Shown: positions 32,810 to 43,139 of the stretch, piece after piece
Layout: every line of letters begins with the position of its first letter
Position numbering within the stretch: position 1 is the first letter of the stretch
NCBI RefSeq assembly: GCF_036417845.1
Contig: NW_027118693.1
Coordinates: 5,156,001-5,220,000, forward strand
Reading direction: 5' to 3'
Source of the DNA: Apteryx mantelli
Lineage: Eukaryota; Chordata; Aves; Apterygiformes; Apterygidae
DNA: 64,000 nt
Notes under the pieces: generated by a model
Database searches by the model: none
What the model was told of the DNA's origin: nothing
What the model saw: the letters and a program-made list of their open reading frames with translations, nothing else
Made by a program: the position numbers and the translations under genes

Positions 32810-33335
32810 CATTCAAGGAGGGATGTGTCCTCCCCATCCCAGGCTGTGAGTCATCAGGTGTTGTGGGGGAGCTGAGCCTCACGCCTGCATCAGAGGGGAC
32901 CCCCCCTCTGCCCCTGAGGCCCACCCCCGTAGCATCCCATGAGTAGCTCCGAGGGGTGCTGAGGCCTCCAGCTGCCCTGGAGAGCCCAGGGTGTGGGGAG
33001 AGCCACAGGCTCTCGCACCAGCCCACCGACCCTGCATGATGCCAGGCCAGCACAGTGAAAGGCCCTGGATGTGCCTCAGGACATCTGCACAGTGGGACGG
33101 CAGACAGTGCAGCATGCAGGGACTTGTGTATTTCTCAAGGTGCTGCTGAAGGCCAGGCTGGAGACCTGTCCCTGGACAAGGTGGCCTGGCACGAGGTGCC
33201 TGCCCCAAAGCCTCTTCAGGATCTGCTCTAGAAGAATCCCAAGCAGTACAGTCCTGGAGGGAAGAGGGATCACCTCCCCCAAGCTCAGGAATGAACTATC
33301 CTGACAAACTGAAAATCAAGAAGAAGCATCAGGAG
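32810..33335. other. Stretch without recognised features
   Basis: GC-rich, with frames up to 119 codons on the minus strand that lack motifs. It may contain eroded CR1 sequence, but I could not show this. Confidence 0.45.
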
Positions 33336-33339
33336 GCCT

Positions 33340-33645
33340 GCAGGTATGAACCAGGAGCTGCTGACAAAACTCAGACGTAAAAAGGAAGTCTACAAGAGGT
33401 GAAAGCAGATACAAGTGACCTAGGAGGAATAGAGAGACACTGTCCAAGCATGGAGGGATGGGGTCAGGAAAGCCAGAGCCCACCTGGAGTTGAATCTGGT
33501 GAGGGAAGTGAAGGGCAACAAGGAAGGCTTCTACAGATCCATCAGCAGCAAGAGGAAGGCTAGGGAAAATGTGGCCCTGCTGCTAATTGGGGTAGGGGCC
33601 TTGGTGACAAAGCAGAGGGGAAAGGTGGAGGTATCTCCCTTCTGT
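33340..33645 (+). mobile_element. CR1 ORF2 linker fragment
   Basis: Plus-strand text ELLTKLRRKKEVYKR, KARAHLELNLVREVKGNKEG and FYRSISSKRKARENVALLL is the CR1 segment between endonuclease and RT. One or two stops are present. The next CR1 piece runs the other way. Confidence 0.8.
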
Positions 33646-33654
33646 GTTGTCCCT

Positions 33655-34090
33655 CTGGCAGATCTCGGGGTAGGTCAAGCCTGCCTGAGCACCAGGGCCT
33701 GTGAACAGGAGGCTTCTGCTGGTTGTCCGAGGAAGGCCTCATCTACTCCTTCCTGACCAGGCGGTCTAGAGCAGACACCCACACAAACATTGCCCATGAT
33801 CTGCCCATTAATCCTAACCCATCAGGTCTCGACCAGCTTATCCTCCATCCCCAGGCAGAGCTCCATGCCTTCCCGCTGCTCTCTCACATAAAGGACAACT
33901 GCCCCTCCTTGCCATCCCAGCCTGTGCCTCCTAAAGAGCCTCTGTCCATCCCTCCCAGCATTACAGTTGTGTGAGCTCTCTCACCACGTCTCCATGATCC
34001 CAATGAGATTGCAGCCCTGTAAATGCACACAGATTTCTGACTCCTCCTGTTTGTTCCCCCACTTCCTGGCAGGGTCTACCAGCAGCTCTC
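33655..34090 (-). mobile_element. CR1 ORF2 endonuclease fragment
   Basis: On the minus strand the segment begins with GNKQEESEICVHLQGCNLIGIMETW and continues with DGQRLFRRHRLGWQGGAVVLYV, the start of CR1 endonuclease, then runs to ALVL near 33660. Stops and frameshifts are present. Confidence 0.78.
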
Positions 34091-34257
34091 AAGTGAACCC
34101 CCGCTCCCCTCCCAAAGTGGGCACACAGCACTTAGGTGTTGTCTCTCCCTGCAGGAGTTGAGTATCTGTGACACTGTGTTGGGGCTTTTTCACCAATGGG
34201 TCAAGTCCCTCCATGGTGTCCCTGACCCAGCATGGCTCACCTGTGGGCTGCTGTTCC

Positions 34258-35010
34258 TCAGGGTGTCCCTGCTCTGGCGCAGGTTGCCTTTAGACCACAG
34301 TATCTCAGAGGTGTACCCTCCGAGAATGGAGCATCTCCTTCCAAGGGCCTCTCGTCCTGCCAAGGGCACCACGGAGAAGATTCTGGCTCCACCTTCTTTA
34401 CTCCCTCCCATCAGATGCTTATAAACCTTGATAAGAGCCTTTTCTGAGCCTTTTCTTCTCCAGGCTAAACAGTTCCAGGTCTCACAGACTTTCCATGTAT
34501 GAGATGCTCCAGAACCTTAATCATCTTTGTGGCCCTTTGCTGGACTTGCTCCAATATGTCCACATGTCTCCTGTACTGGGGAGCCCTGAACTAGACACAC
34601 CAGTCCAGAAGTGGTCTCACCAGTGCTGAGTAGAGGGGGAGGATCACCTCCCTCGACCTGCTGCCAACGTTCTTCCTAAGGTAGCCCAGGATACCATTGG
34701 CTTTTGCTGCAAGGGCACATTGCTGGCTCACGGTCAACTTGGTGTTCACCAGGACCCCCAGGTCCTTCTCTGCAGAGCTGCTCTCCAGCTGGGGAGCACC
34801 CAGCCTGTACTGGTGCATGGGGTCATTCTTCCCTAGGTGAAGGACTTGGCATTTTCCTTTCCTGAACTCCATGAGGTTCCTCTCTGCCCTTTTCTCCAGC
34901 CTGTCAAGATCACTGAATGGCAGGGCAGCCATCTGGTGTATCAGCCACTCCTCCCAGTGCTGTATCATCAGCAAACTTGCTGAGGGTGCACTCCTGAAGC
35001 CAAGGGCATG
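34258..35010 (-). mobile_element. CR1 fragment, ORF2 C-terminal part (D2)
   Basis: Duplicate of the CR1 at 5665-6417, read on the minus strand: [51 protein letters not shown] and PLYSALVRPLLDWCV. Confidence 0.88.
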
Positions 35011-37335
35011 GGACAGAGCTTTGTAAGCTCCTGACAGGGTTCTCCTCCTCCAGGAAATGGTCTTCTGGTTGGGCAGCAAAGTCTTGTTAGAAGGCCAGTG
35101 TCTCTGTAGTTTCCTTCTCCCAAGCGGGACCAGGGAGATGCCATGACTTTCTCTGGGTCAAGCCCCAGCCCCTGCTGCAGAGACACATGGCCTGGAAGAC
35201 CTTAGAGCCAGCCTCCAGGTACACAGAGCAGCAGGAAGTCAAGCTTCCAGCTTCTGCTTGAAAGCCAGTTCATGCTCAAAGCTAACAGGCGTGTTTCCAG
35301 GAACCATTTGAAGCCCAAGGACAGCAGTTGCCTCAGTGATGAAGGCTTCACACTTGCTCTACAGGCAGTGAAAGCAATGAAGAAAACCCTAGCTGATCAG
35401 TTCAGTACTGAGCTCCACCTCTTGGTCACTTCCTTGGGTGTCACAGGCCCTCCTCCCGCTCCTCACCCACTTCTGTCTACCAAAAGCTCTCCCAAGCCTC
35501 CTCCACTCTTTCTGTCTCCCCATCACGTTCCCTAGAGCCCTTTGGACCCCTTGTCCCCCTGGTTTGGTCCCATGGGGAAGGAGGGGTCCCAGCATCACTT
35601 GTGTGCACCCCTGTGCACCCAGAGCTGTGAGCTGCGGTGGATGGTGCTTCCCCCCACCCAGCAGCACCAGCCCTGACCCCAGGGGATGGCTGTGGTGGTG
35701 CCAAATGCTCCCACAGCTGGGGTCACATCTGGAGCATTGCTCCAGGTGTGGCTGGAAACTGGTCCAGCAGAGACCCCCACCAGGAACAGCTGCTCTCTGT
35801 TCAACCTTGCAATTATAGAAGAATGCTGAATGTGGATAAAATGCCACCCTGACTGGTGTACATGACCACACTCACTAGAGACAGGTGGATATAGTTCATA
35901 TGGACAATCACTCATAGCACACATTCTTCAGAATTCCTTCACGCAAACCCTTTGCAAGCAAATGCTGTGGTCAAAATGGACCCCAAGATGCAGGAAGATT
36001 GGCCAAATGTCTCTGTGCATCAACCCCACACGAGGTGATACATCAGCTGGAAGCACAATGACATGGGGACATGCTTCCTGAAAGACTGGTGAGGAAATTG
36101 AGGGGACACTGGGCTACACCAGCCACTGCTCTGCACCCCCTGGATGTATTGGAAAATGAAGAAATGGGTTGAAACAAGAAGAGATCTGGAGCCCAGCTTA
36201 GACAAAGACAGGGTCCAATAGTCCCCTGGGAACACTGGAGTTCAGTAACAAGCCTATGGGCAGAGGCTTGTGCTCTGCTGGGGCTGTCCACACTGAGTAC
36301 AAAGGAAGTGGACTAAGAGCCTGCCTATACTCAGGGAAAGGGAAAGCCTTGCTCAGTGCCACCACGGATGAGATTGCTCTCATTGAACTTTAGGTGAACA
36401 ATTCAGAGGTCAGAACAGAGGTGCCTAGTCCTAACTTAGATGCATTAAGATGGTAAGAGAGGTCTGCATTATGTTGGCAGTTATAACTCTGAACTCTCAG
36501 GTTCACACTTCCTTTTGGAGGGGTAGAAGATAGTCAGGTGGCCCTTAGGAACCAATGTCTCACCCCTGAAGAGCTCCCAGAGGTCTGCAATGAAGATGCC
36601 TACATGTCAGTCTGTCACTCCAGCCTCCCTCTGCCCTTAGAGAGGAGGAATCTGTTCCTCTCATCTTCTTTAGAAATCCATTTTGCGAAAAGTTGAATCA
36701 TGTCCTAAACTCCACTGACTAACCTAAGGCAACCTAAGGTGTCTACCTCTTGAACATTTAAAATCTATCCTTTCGATGTCCAACATTAGAAAGACAAGGC
36801 AGGGAGTGTGACAGTAGCTCCACAGAAGCTGCTTTCACAAATTACATTTCTTGATAGCACTTTTAAAGATTTGGTGTTTCTCTCTCTTAGGCTGCCTCAC
36901 AAAATGGATCTACAGTTCTGCAGGGATTAGGTCACCTGGGTACCAGCTATCATTTTAATTAATGTCCTGTCACCCTCTCAGACCGACTCTGCTGAGGAGC
37001 ATCTCAGGAAAGCACAGGGGACCGTGATTCTTCAGGGAATACCAAAGGGCTTTGGGTGGTTTTACTTGAAAGGAAAAAAAATTCAGAGCTTACTTCTGTC
37101 TGGCAGCACAGTGCATCAGAACAAACGGCATTAGCAGCTGACTCAAAGAGGCTCTGCAAGAACCTTGAAATGAGACATGCCAGATTGTTCTCTCAAGGTT
37201 GTGGGAGGAGAGGGAAGGAGATGATGGTCTGCAGAAATTCTGCTGGCCTTCTATTTCCCCTTGACAGTGTTTCCTGCACATAGATTAATGTAAGTAACTG
37301 CTTTGCTGCATTTCACCTCATTTTTCTTTGATTCT
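35011..37335. other. Non-coding part of arm D2, no gene supported
   Basis: Counterpart of 3340-5660. The open frames here (up to 160 codons at 35389-35871 minus) have no motifs and are treated as chance. Confidence 0.6.
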
Positions 37336-37336
37336 T

Positions 37337-37337
<1 letters not shown>

Positions 37338-37375
<38 letters not shown>

Positions 37376-37376
37376 G
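37338..37376. repeat. (TTG)13 microsatellite
   Basis: Thirteen TTG units; the D1 homologue at 3321-3335 has five. This is a clear copy-specific length change. Confidence 0.95.
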
Positions 37377-37613
37377 AGTTCCTAGACTGCCTGCCTGCCT
37401 GTGACTGTCCTCCTTTGCCTGTGATATTTCTCAGGCAATGAGACCTTGCTGAACAGTTTGTGTCTATGTGCCTGAGTCTCTGCCCCTTCCTCTGCTTTAG
37501 CTTGTTGGCCAGGTCCAGCTAAGCTGCACAGAGTAGTATTGTTCTCTCTTTTGGGCTTATACAAGTTTTGTGAGCAAAAGCAGCAGGATGGAAAGGAGAT
37601 GGTCTACATAGGG

Positions 37614-37619
37614 GTAGAC
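37614..37619 (-). other. Empty target site of the D1 solo LTR
   Basis: Single GTAGAC (reverse complement GTCTAC) in unbroken context; in D1 the same hexamer is present twice, flanking the LTR at 2683-3069. Confidence 0.92.
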
Positions 37620-37719
37620 TGTCCTGAGAGGACTGCATAGAGAATTCAACATCTTCAAGACCTCAGGTAATGAATTCAGGACCGACTCCATATCAAACCA
37701 AGCTTCATCTTTCCAGTGT

Positions 37720-37742
37720 TCACACACACACACAAAAAAAAA
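37720..37742. repeat. (CA)n followed by A run
   Basis: Seven or so CA units and nine A; D1 has a T/A homopolymer at the homologous place near 2550-2570. Confidence 0.85.
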
Positions 37743-38591
37743 GTCTTCTGCAGTTCTGTTTGTTTGCTTGTTTATTTGTTTTGTAAGGTAGGGCTTTTTT
37801 TGTCTTATCCCCAACTGATGAATTTCTCTACATATCATTTTGTCTCCCAGGATTTTCTTTTTTTTCTCTCTCCTTTCTATTGCTTGTACTCATTTTTATT
37901 TTTCCTTCTGGTGGCCAGCATGTTTTATCAAAACCATTTCTCAGCAAGAAAGATTGCTGCAACTGAAGAAAAATCTGGTTACAAAGATTTCTGCTCTATA
38001 GGGAATAGTTCAAGCTTGGAGGGAAAGACCACAGTTTTAATCATAGAATATTTGTCTTCCCTTTTTTTGGCTTTGTCCCTCCCATTACCTTTATTTCCCA
38101 GTGGCCTCCTCCTTTATCACCATCCTCTTTCTGCTTTCTCTCCATTCCTTACCTAAACAAAAAGTTAATGTCGCTTTAAAGAGATGCATTTATCTTTCTC
38201 CAGGATGGATTTTCTCTCATCCTAAAATACAGATTTAAGATAGACTAGAGAAAGAATGACTGAGAAATGTCTATTTTTTTCTCCATTGGCTATAAAAGGA
38301 CACTTGAGTGAGGAGCTCAAATGCAAAAACTTACAAGTTGTTAATAGTGGATTCCTACTCTAACCTAGAAACCAAGTTTGCTGTTACTGTTTGAAATGGT
38401 GTCTCCTTGCTCTGTGTTGTTTCTCCTTGCCTCTCCTCTCTTCTCTGTTTCCTTAGACTTTTTGTGAGTAACCGCATGCATCTCTTTCATTACAGTACAT
38501 TTCTCTACCTGTCTCCGCTCTCTCTAATCTTCTGAGGAATCGTTTCCTCCACTCACCATCTTCTCTTACTCACCGCAGCTCAGTTGCAGAT

Positions 38592-39539
38592 ATGTTGAAC
38601 CATACGACTGTCACAGAGTTCCTTCTCTTGGGCTTCCCCTCCCTCCACCATCAGGAGTACCTAGTAGCAATCACTTTCCTGGCTTCCTACCTGGTGATCT
38701 TAGTTGGAAACCTGCTGATCATTGCCCTCATTCTTTCTGACCGAGACCTCCACAGACCTATGTACTTTTTCCTCTGCAACCTCTCCTCTTTGGAGATCTT
38801 CATCACTACATCCATCATACCCAAAACAGTAGCAAGCTTGTTGATGGGCAACAAAACCATCTCCTACCCATTTTGCTTAACTCAGTGCTACTTCTACTCC
38901 CTCTTGGGCAACATTGAGTTTGTCCTTCTGGCTGTCATGTCCTACGACCGTTATGTGGCCATATGCTACCCTCTTCGGTACCCCATGCTCATGAACAGCC
39001 AGTTTTGTGTTCAGCTCCTGTTGGGGTCATGGACTGCAGGCTTCCTGGCCACCATTGTCCCCGCTGTCCTAGTTGTCAGGCTGCCCTTCTGCAATGCCAA
39101 TCGTATTGACCACTTCTTCTGTGACATCGTGCTTTTGATCAAGTTGTCCTGTGCAGACACACGGACTGTGGAGCTGGTAAGTTTCATGAACGCTTCACTC
39201 ATCCTCTTTGGATCACTGATCATGTCAGCAATGTCCTACATATACATCATTAACACCATCCTTAGGTTACCCTCAGCTTCCTCGCAGAACAAGGCATTCT
39301 CCACCTGCTCCTCTCATTTCACCTTTGTCATCTTGGCCTATGGTAGCTGCATCTTCCTGTATGTGCAGCCTTCAACTCACAAAATTTCCTATAACAAAAT
39401 AGTGTCCCTGCTCAACACAATGGTAACTCCTCTGATGAGCCCCTTCATTTTCAGCCTGAGGAACGAGCAGATGAAGAAAGCTCTCAAGGTGGGCTTGAAG
39501 AGAAATGTGATAATCTCCAGAAAATGTTTTTCCTTCTGA
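38592..39539 (+). CDS. Olfactory receptor, OR6-like (class II), copy D2
   Basis: A 315-codon OR, paralogue of 748-1695. It shows the NHT glycosylation site (residues 3-5), GNLLIIALI in TM1, PMYFFLCNLSSLE into TM2, MSYDRYVAICYPLRYP after TM3, HFFCDIVLLIKLSCAD in ECL2, NKAFSTCSSHFTFVIL into TM6 and the unusual SPFIFSLRNEQ in TM7 (normally NPxxYSLRN). The N-terminal 165 residues differ from D1 at only about seven positions, residues 169-286 at about thirty, and the C-terminal tail at one. Possible splice acceptors (CACCGCAG at about 38578) lie just before the ATG. Poly(A) signals follow at 39872-39882. Confidence 0.94.
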   Translation: MLNHTTVTEFLLLGFPSLHHQEYLVAITFLASYLVILVGNLLIIALILSDRDLHRPMYFFLCNLSSLEIFITTSIIPKTVASLLMGNKTISYPFCLTQCYFYSLLGNIEFVLLAVMSYDRYVAICYPLRYPMLMNSQFCVQLLLGSWTAGFLATIVPAVLVVRLPFCNANRIDHFFCDIVLLIKLSCADTRTVELVSFMNASLILFGSLIMSAMSYIYIINTILRLPSASSQNKAFSTCSSHFTFVILAYGSCIFLYVQPSTHKISYNKIVSLLNTMVTPLMSPFIFSLRNEQMKKALKVGLKRNVIISRKCFSF

Positions 39540-39871
39540 GGAAAGATTTTGTAAGTGGAAGGGAAAGGGAGGGGGATGGTACAAATGATTAGGAATCATT
39601 TGCTGAAATTCCATCTTTCTTTCTTAGCAGTGTGAAGTTTCATGAAATCACACCAGTTTCTCTCCTGAAACATATCACCATGATAAGACCTAATCCTCAG
39701 ATAGGGATGCCTTTCAAATGGTCTAAAAGCACTTTACAAACCCTGGTGAATACCCTGGTGATGGTGTTTTCTAAGAGTGGAAACTGAGACAGAAAGCAGC
39801 AAGCTGAGGACTTCCTCCTTCCTTGGCACACCAAATTCTCAAGAATAATGCAATTATTCTCAGATCAAGCC

Positions 39872-39882
39872 AATAAAATAAA
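39872..39882 (+). promoter_or_regulatory. Overlapping poly(A) signals after OR6-like copy D2
   Basis: Two overlapping AATAAA hexamers (39872 and 39877), about 335 bases after the stop codon, conserved with D1. Confidence 0.45.
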
Positions 39883-40289
39883 TGCCCAGCGTTTATAATA
39901 CAATACTGTTAGAGTCAATACTTCATCTGATAGAACAGATTCACGCAGTAGAATTAGTTTGTCCACTTATAAACATTTGTAACTTAAATGCCCTAAGCTG
40001 AGTGCATTGCCTGCCCTCCTTTGATCATGGGGAAGAATCAGCAGTCTAGAGGATTATACCACCTCCTCTTGCGTTAATTTTCCATAGCACTTCAGAGGAA
40101 CTATACTGAGCATAGAATTGGAAGCTCAACTTTTTCATAGGAAATGCCAGGTGCGCTGAACCACACACTGGGCAATGTGTTATAATTTGCACAGGTGAGG
40201 GACTCTAGCTCAGTGAGGTGCATCCTCTGCAGCCCCAAGGATTAGATCTAGGCCTTAAGTTCTCTCCAACCCCTTCACCAAACAAAAGC

Positions 40290-42685
40290 AAACAAAAAAT
40301 TCCTTTTCTCTAATCCTTGTCATGGTATTGCCATTTTGTAATTTTCATGGATTCATTTTCATTCATGATTTGCAAGAGAAATATGTTGTTTTGGAATGAG
40401 AATCAAAAGCAGTATTTGTTTATCCATTTTAAATAAAAATATGACATTATCATTCTGAGAGACTTTTTTATTATTTAAATCACTCACTCCCAATAGTACA
40501 GAAACACAAGATGGATGAGTTTAGTCTTAAATGCCTAGCATGGAAATTTTGAAGGTAGTTAGTTGGATGACTCCCATCCCCTTTAAGTTGGCAAAGAATC
40601 CCACTAAGACATCTTCAGTGAAGAGACTTTGGAATCAAAAGCAATGCTTTAACTTAGTTATCTTAGGCATCTTATTGTGAAAAATCCCCCTCAAAGTCAC
40701 TGTGGCACTAATGGCTCTGATATTTCTGGGTAGATAGCTACAGTTTGACTATCTGCGTGAGAGCCACACCTCTGGTTACAGCATAGAAATAACAGAACCT
40801 CACTGTTTGTCCACTGCTACCTCTACACCAATATCTTAGGTGCTTGCTTTGCTCTGATGGCATGGCCTCCAGACTGTTCACCTTATTTACACCAGGGAAA
40901 AGTCCAGGTGCAGTTGTGGGGATAGTTCATTCAGGAATTTGCTTCTTCCATTGAAGGAACAGGTCACTGCAAGAGCTGCCCCTTGCAAGGGGTACAAACA
41001 AGACTGTGCTGGGTGTTGCTTCCTCTGCTCTGTGCAGATGTCAAACTGTATTTTATGCCCTAAGGCATGCAGCACATATCCTCACTGCCACACTACAAAA
41101 CAAAACAAAGCACACCTTTTGTCAGCGGTGATCAACAGCCCTCACTTGATTTCATGTACCTTGAATGGAGGAAGCACACACAAAACGACATGCCTGTGTC
41201 TCTGGGCTGCAGGGGCACTACGTGGGCCAGCAGACACCCAGGAGGCCCAGAAGTTAAGCAATATGAGCAGCATTTCCTGACAACAGGGTCTGCTTGTGTA
41301 ATAAATGTGCACAATAAATAACAGACTTTCTTCTGTGGATAAAGGTCCCCTAAATAGCTACCCACTTCCTTGATACCTGAGCTGGATAAATAGTGGATTG
41401 GTTTTTTTAATAGGTGAATTGAAAATAAAATAAGTAAATTAAAAAAAAAAAGGTGGACTCTGAGGACTTTGCTAAATGAACACAGAAATATTCTAGTCCA
41501 CTGCAAACCCTTTCTTAGATCTAAAATGTTATGTTCCTTCTGAAAGTACTGACAACAGAAATTGCATTCACCCCAGCCAGCGAGAGGGTGGCCCTGAAGC
41601 TCTTGTGTTGCCTACTCCTGTAAAGGCATCAGTACCACGCTCCATGAATGTGACAGGAGAAAGTAAGTGCCCAAAGTAAGTTTCTAAGATCTGCATGAGA
41701 GAACGTAGGCCAGAAATCATTTACATTCCAATACTTTCTTCCCAAAAGACTCTGCCCATGCTGCCATCCAACAGAGTAGGTCTTCTTTCTGCACAAAACT
41801 TTCAAACATTTTTGCTTCCTTCTAACAGAAATATGATGATATTCCTCTTCAGTTTCATCCTAAATTATAAATCAGCTCAAGAGAGATAAATAATTTTCTA
41901 CAGCTGCCTATTTCTGTTCCCAAGTATGAAGGGAGGCCAAATGATTAACACAAACTAAGACAGCTCAACTCTATGTGTGCAAAGGCCACCCTACCAGACT
42001 TCTGCTAAGTCACTGTTTTCACAGAGGGACTCCCTATGATCTTTTGATAATGCACCCTACAAGCTTGGGAAGAGAGTTTCCCCTGTGTCAGTATGATTCC
42101 AGCCCCCCCCCAGTTTGTTGTGTGATAAGCACAAAAGAACAATCTACGGATAAGCAGCTTGTAGCTGCATGGGTGCCCTCTTCCCTTTCTGCTCCCTGGA
42201 AGATATGGACCTGGCTGCATATTTCAAGCACTACGCAAGTTCAAGACGGAAGTGTCTTCTGGAAAAGGAACGAAGGGGTGGAAAGGGAATGGTCATGAAG
42301 GGACAACTGTTGAAAGAGGAAGATAGAATTAAAATTTTCAAAACTACCTCTTCATGCCATGATAGCTACTTCTTTAATCCCGTAAACATTACTACACATC
42401 TGGCACTGATTTTTTTTTGCCATAATTGTGAATATAATTCATGTACCTGCTTCCCAGCTATCCTAAACACAGGAGTTGTTCCAAAGCTATATTAGAACAG
42501 GAAAGTATTAAAACTCAGTTTGTTCTTTCTCGGATCAGGTGACAACAGTCTGCTCAGTTTTGGAATCTATCTCCTGAATACGTCTACTTCATGCAGATCA
42601 CTTAATCATCTCTCTTGGGCTGAAGGCGCACATTCAGAGAGATGCATGCATGCATGGTTAAATGCATCTTTTCTGTCATGATATG
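40290..42685. other. AT-rich single-copy stretch, no gene seen
   Basis: Lies outside all duplications. Frames are short (maximum about 124 codons) and lack motifs; no OR or transposon text recognised. Confidence 0.55.
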
Positions 42686-42689
42686 AAAG

Positions 42690-43134
42690 ATAAAAAGAAC
42701 TGGTTGGGGATGGGATTATCAATGGCAACCTGAGCATCTTGATTAGAAGAGTGAGGGCTGTGTAAAAGACAGAAAGACCTTTGCTAGGGGTTGGCAGGGT
42801 GTTGGGTTTTGGTAAGAGATACACAATGATTAGGGTGCTGTAGAAATTTTTACTACAGGGAGGTGGAAGGAGGTGGCTGAGAAAGCCCTCTGTCTGTCTC
42901 TGGTAGAAGGGGTTCCCAAAATAGTGAATAGGGTACTAACACATCCCATGCCTGGCAGAATTGAAAGGCATGGGAATGCTGCTCAGCAATCACCAGCATA
43001 ACAAAGTGGATATTCCCAAGGAGAGTCGTAATGCAGATAACTAGAACCAGTGGGAAGAGGAAGGTCTGAAATTCTGGGACATTAGTGCACCCTAGAAGGC
43101 TGCTTTTGGTAACAGACATCCCACCGTCCCACAT
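42690..43134 (-). pseudogene. Olfactory receptor relic with TM2-TM5 deleted
   Basis: On the minus strand the N-terminal part reads LLGCTNVPEFQTFLFPLVLV, then TTLLGNIHFVMLVIAEQHSHAF, which is OR N-terminus and TM1 up to the H-HTPMYF position. After about 100 bases of unrelated text and stops, FYSTLIIVYLLPKPNTL and KGLSVFYTALTLLIKMLRLP follow, which correspond to the end of TM6, ECL3 and TM7 (FYGTL-IVYL, KVFSVFYT-LTPLINPLIY). TM2 to TM5 are missing. The two parts keep OR order and strand, so this is one decayed gene rather than chance. It resembles the OR at 62172-63127 in TM6/TM7 wording. Confidence 0.78.
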
Positions 43135-43139
43135 CTATT

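Larger units (their letters stand above)
34258..40286 (+). repeat. Segmental duplication arm D2 (inverted copy of D1)
   Basis: Reverse-complement partner of 1-6417. Unlike D1 it lacks the solo LTR; its 37614-37619 GTAGAC is the unfilled target. The inner end at 34258 lies in CR1 sequence, where GGGTGTCCCT is the last shared word; beyond it the two arms are unrelated. The outer end falls at about 40286, matching the first base of the window. Confidence 0.93.
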
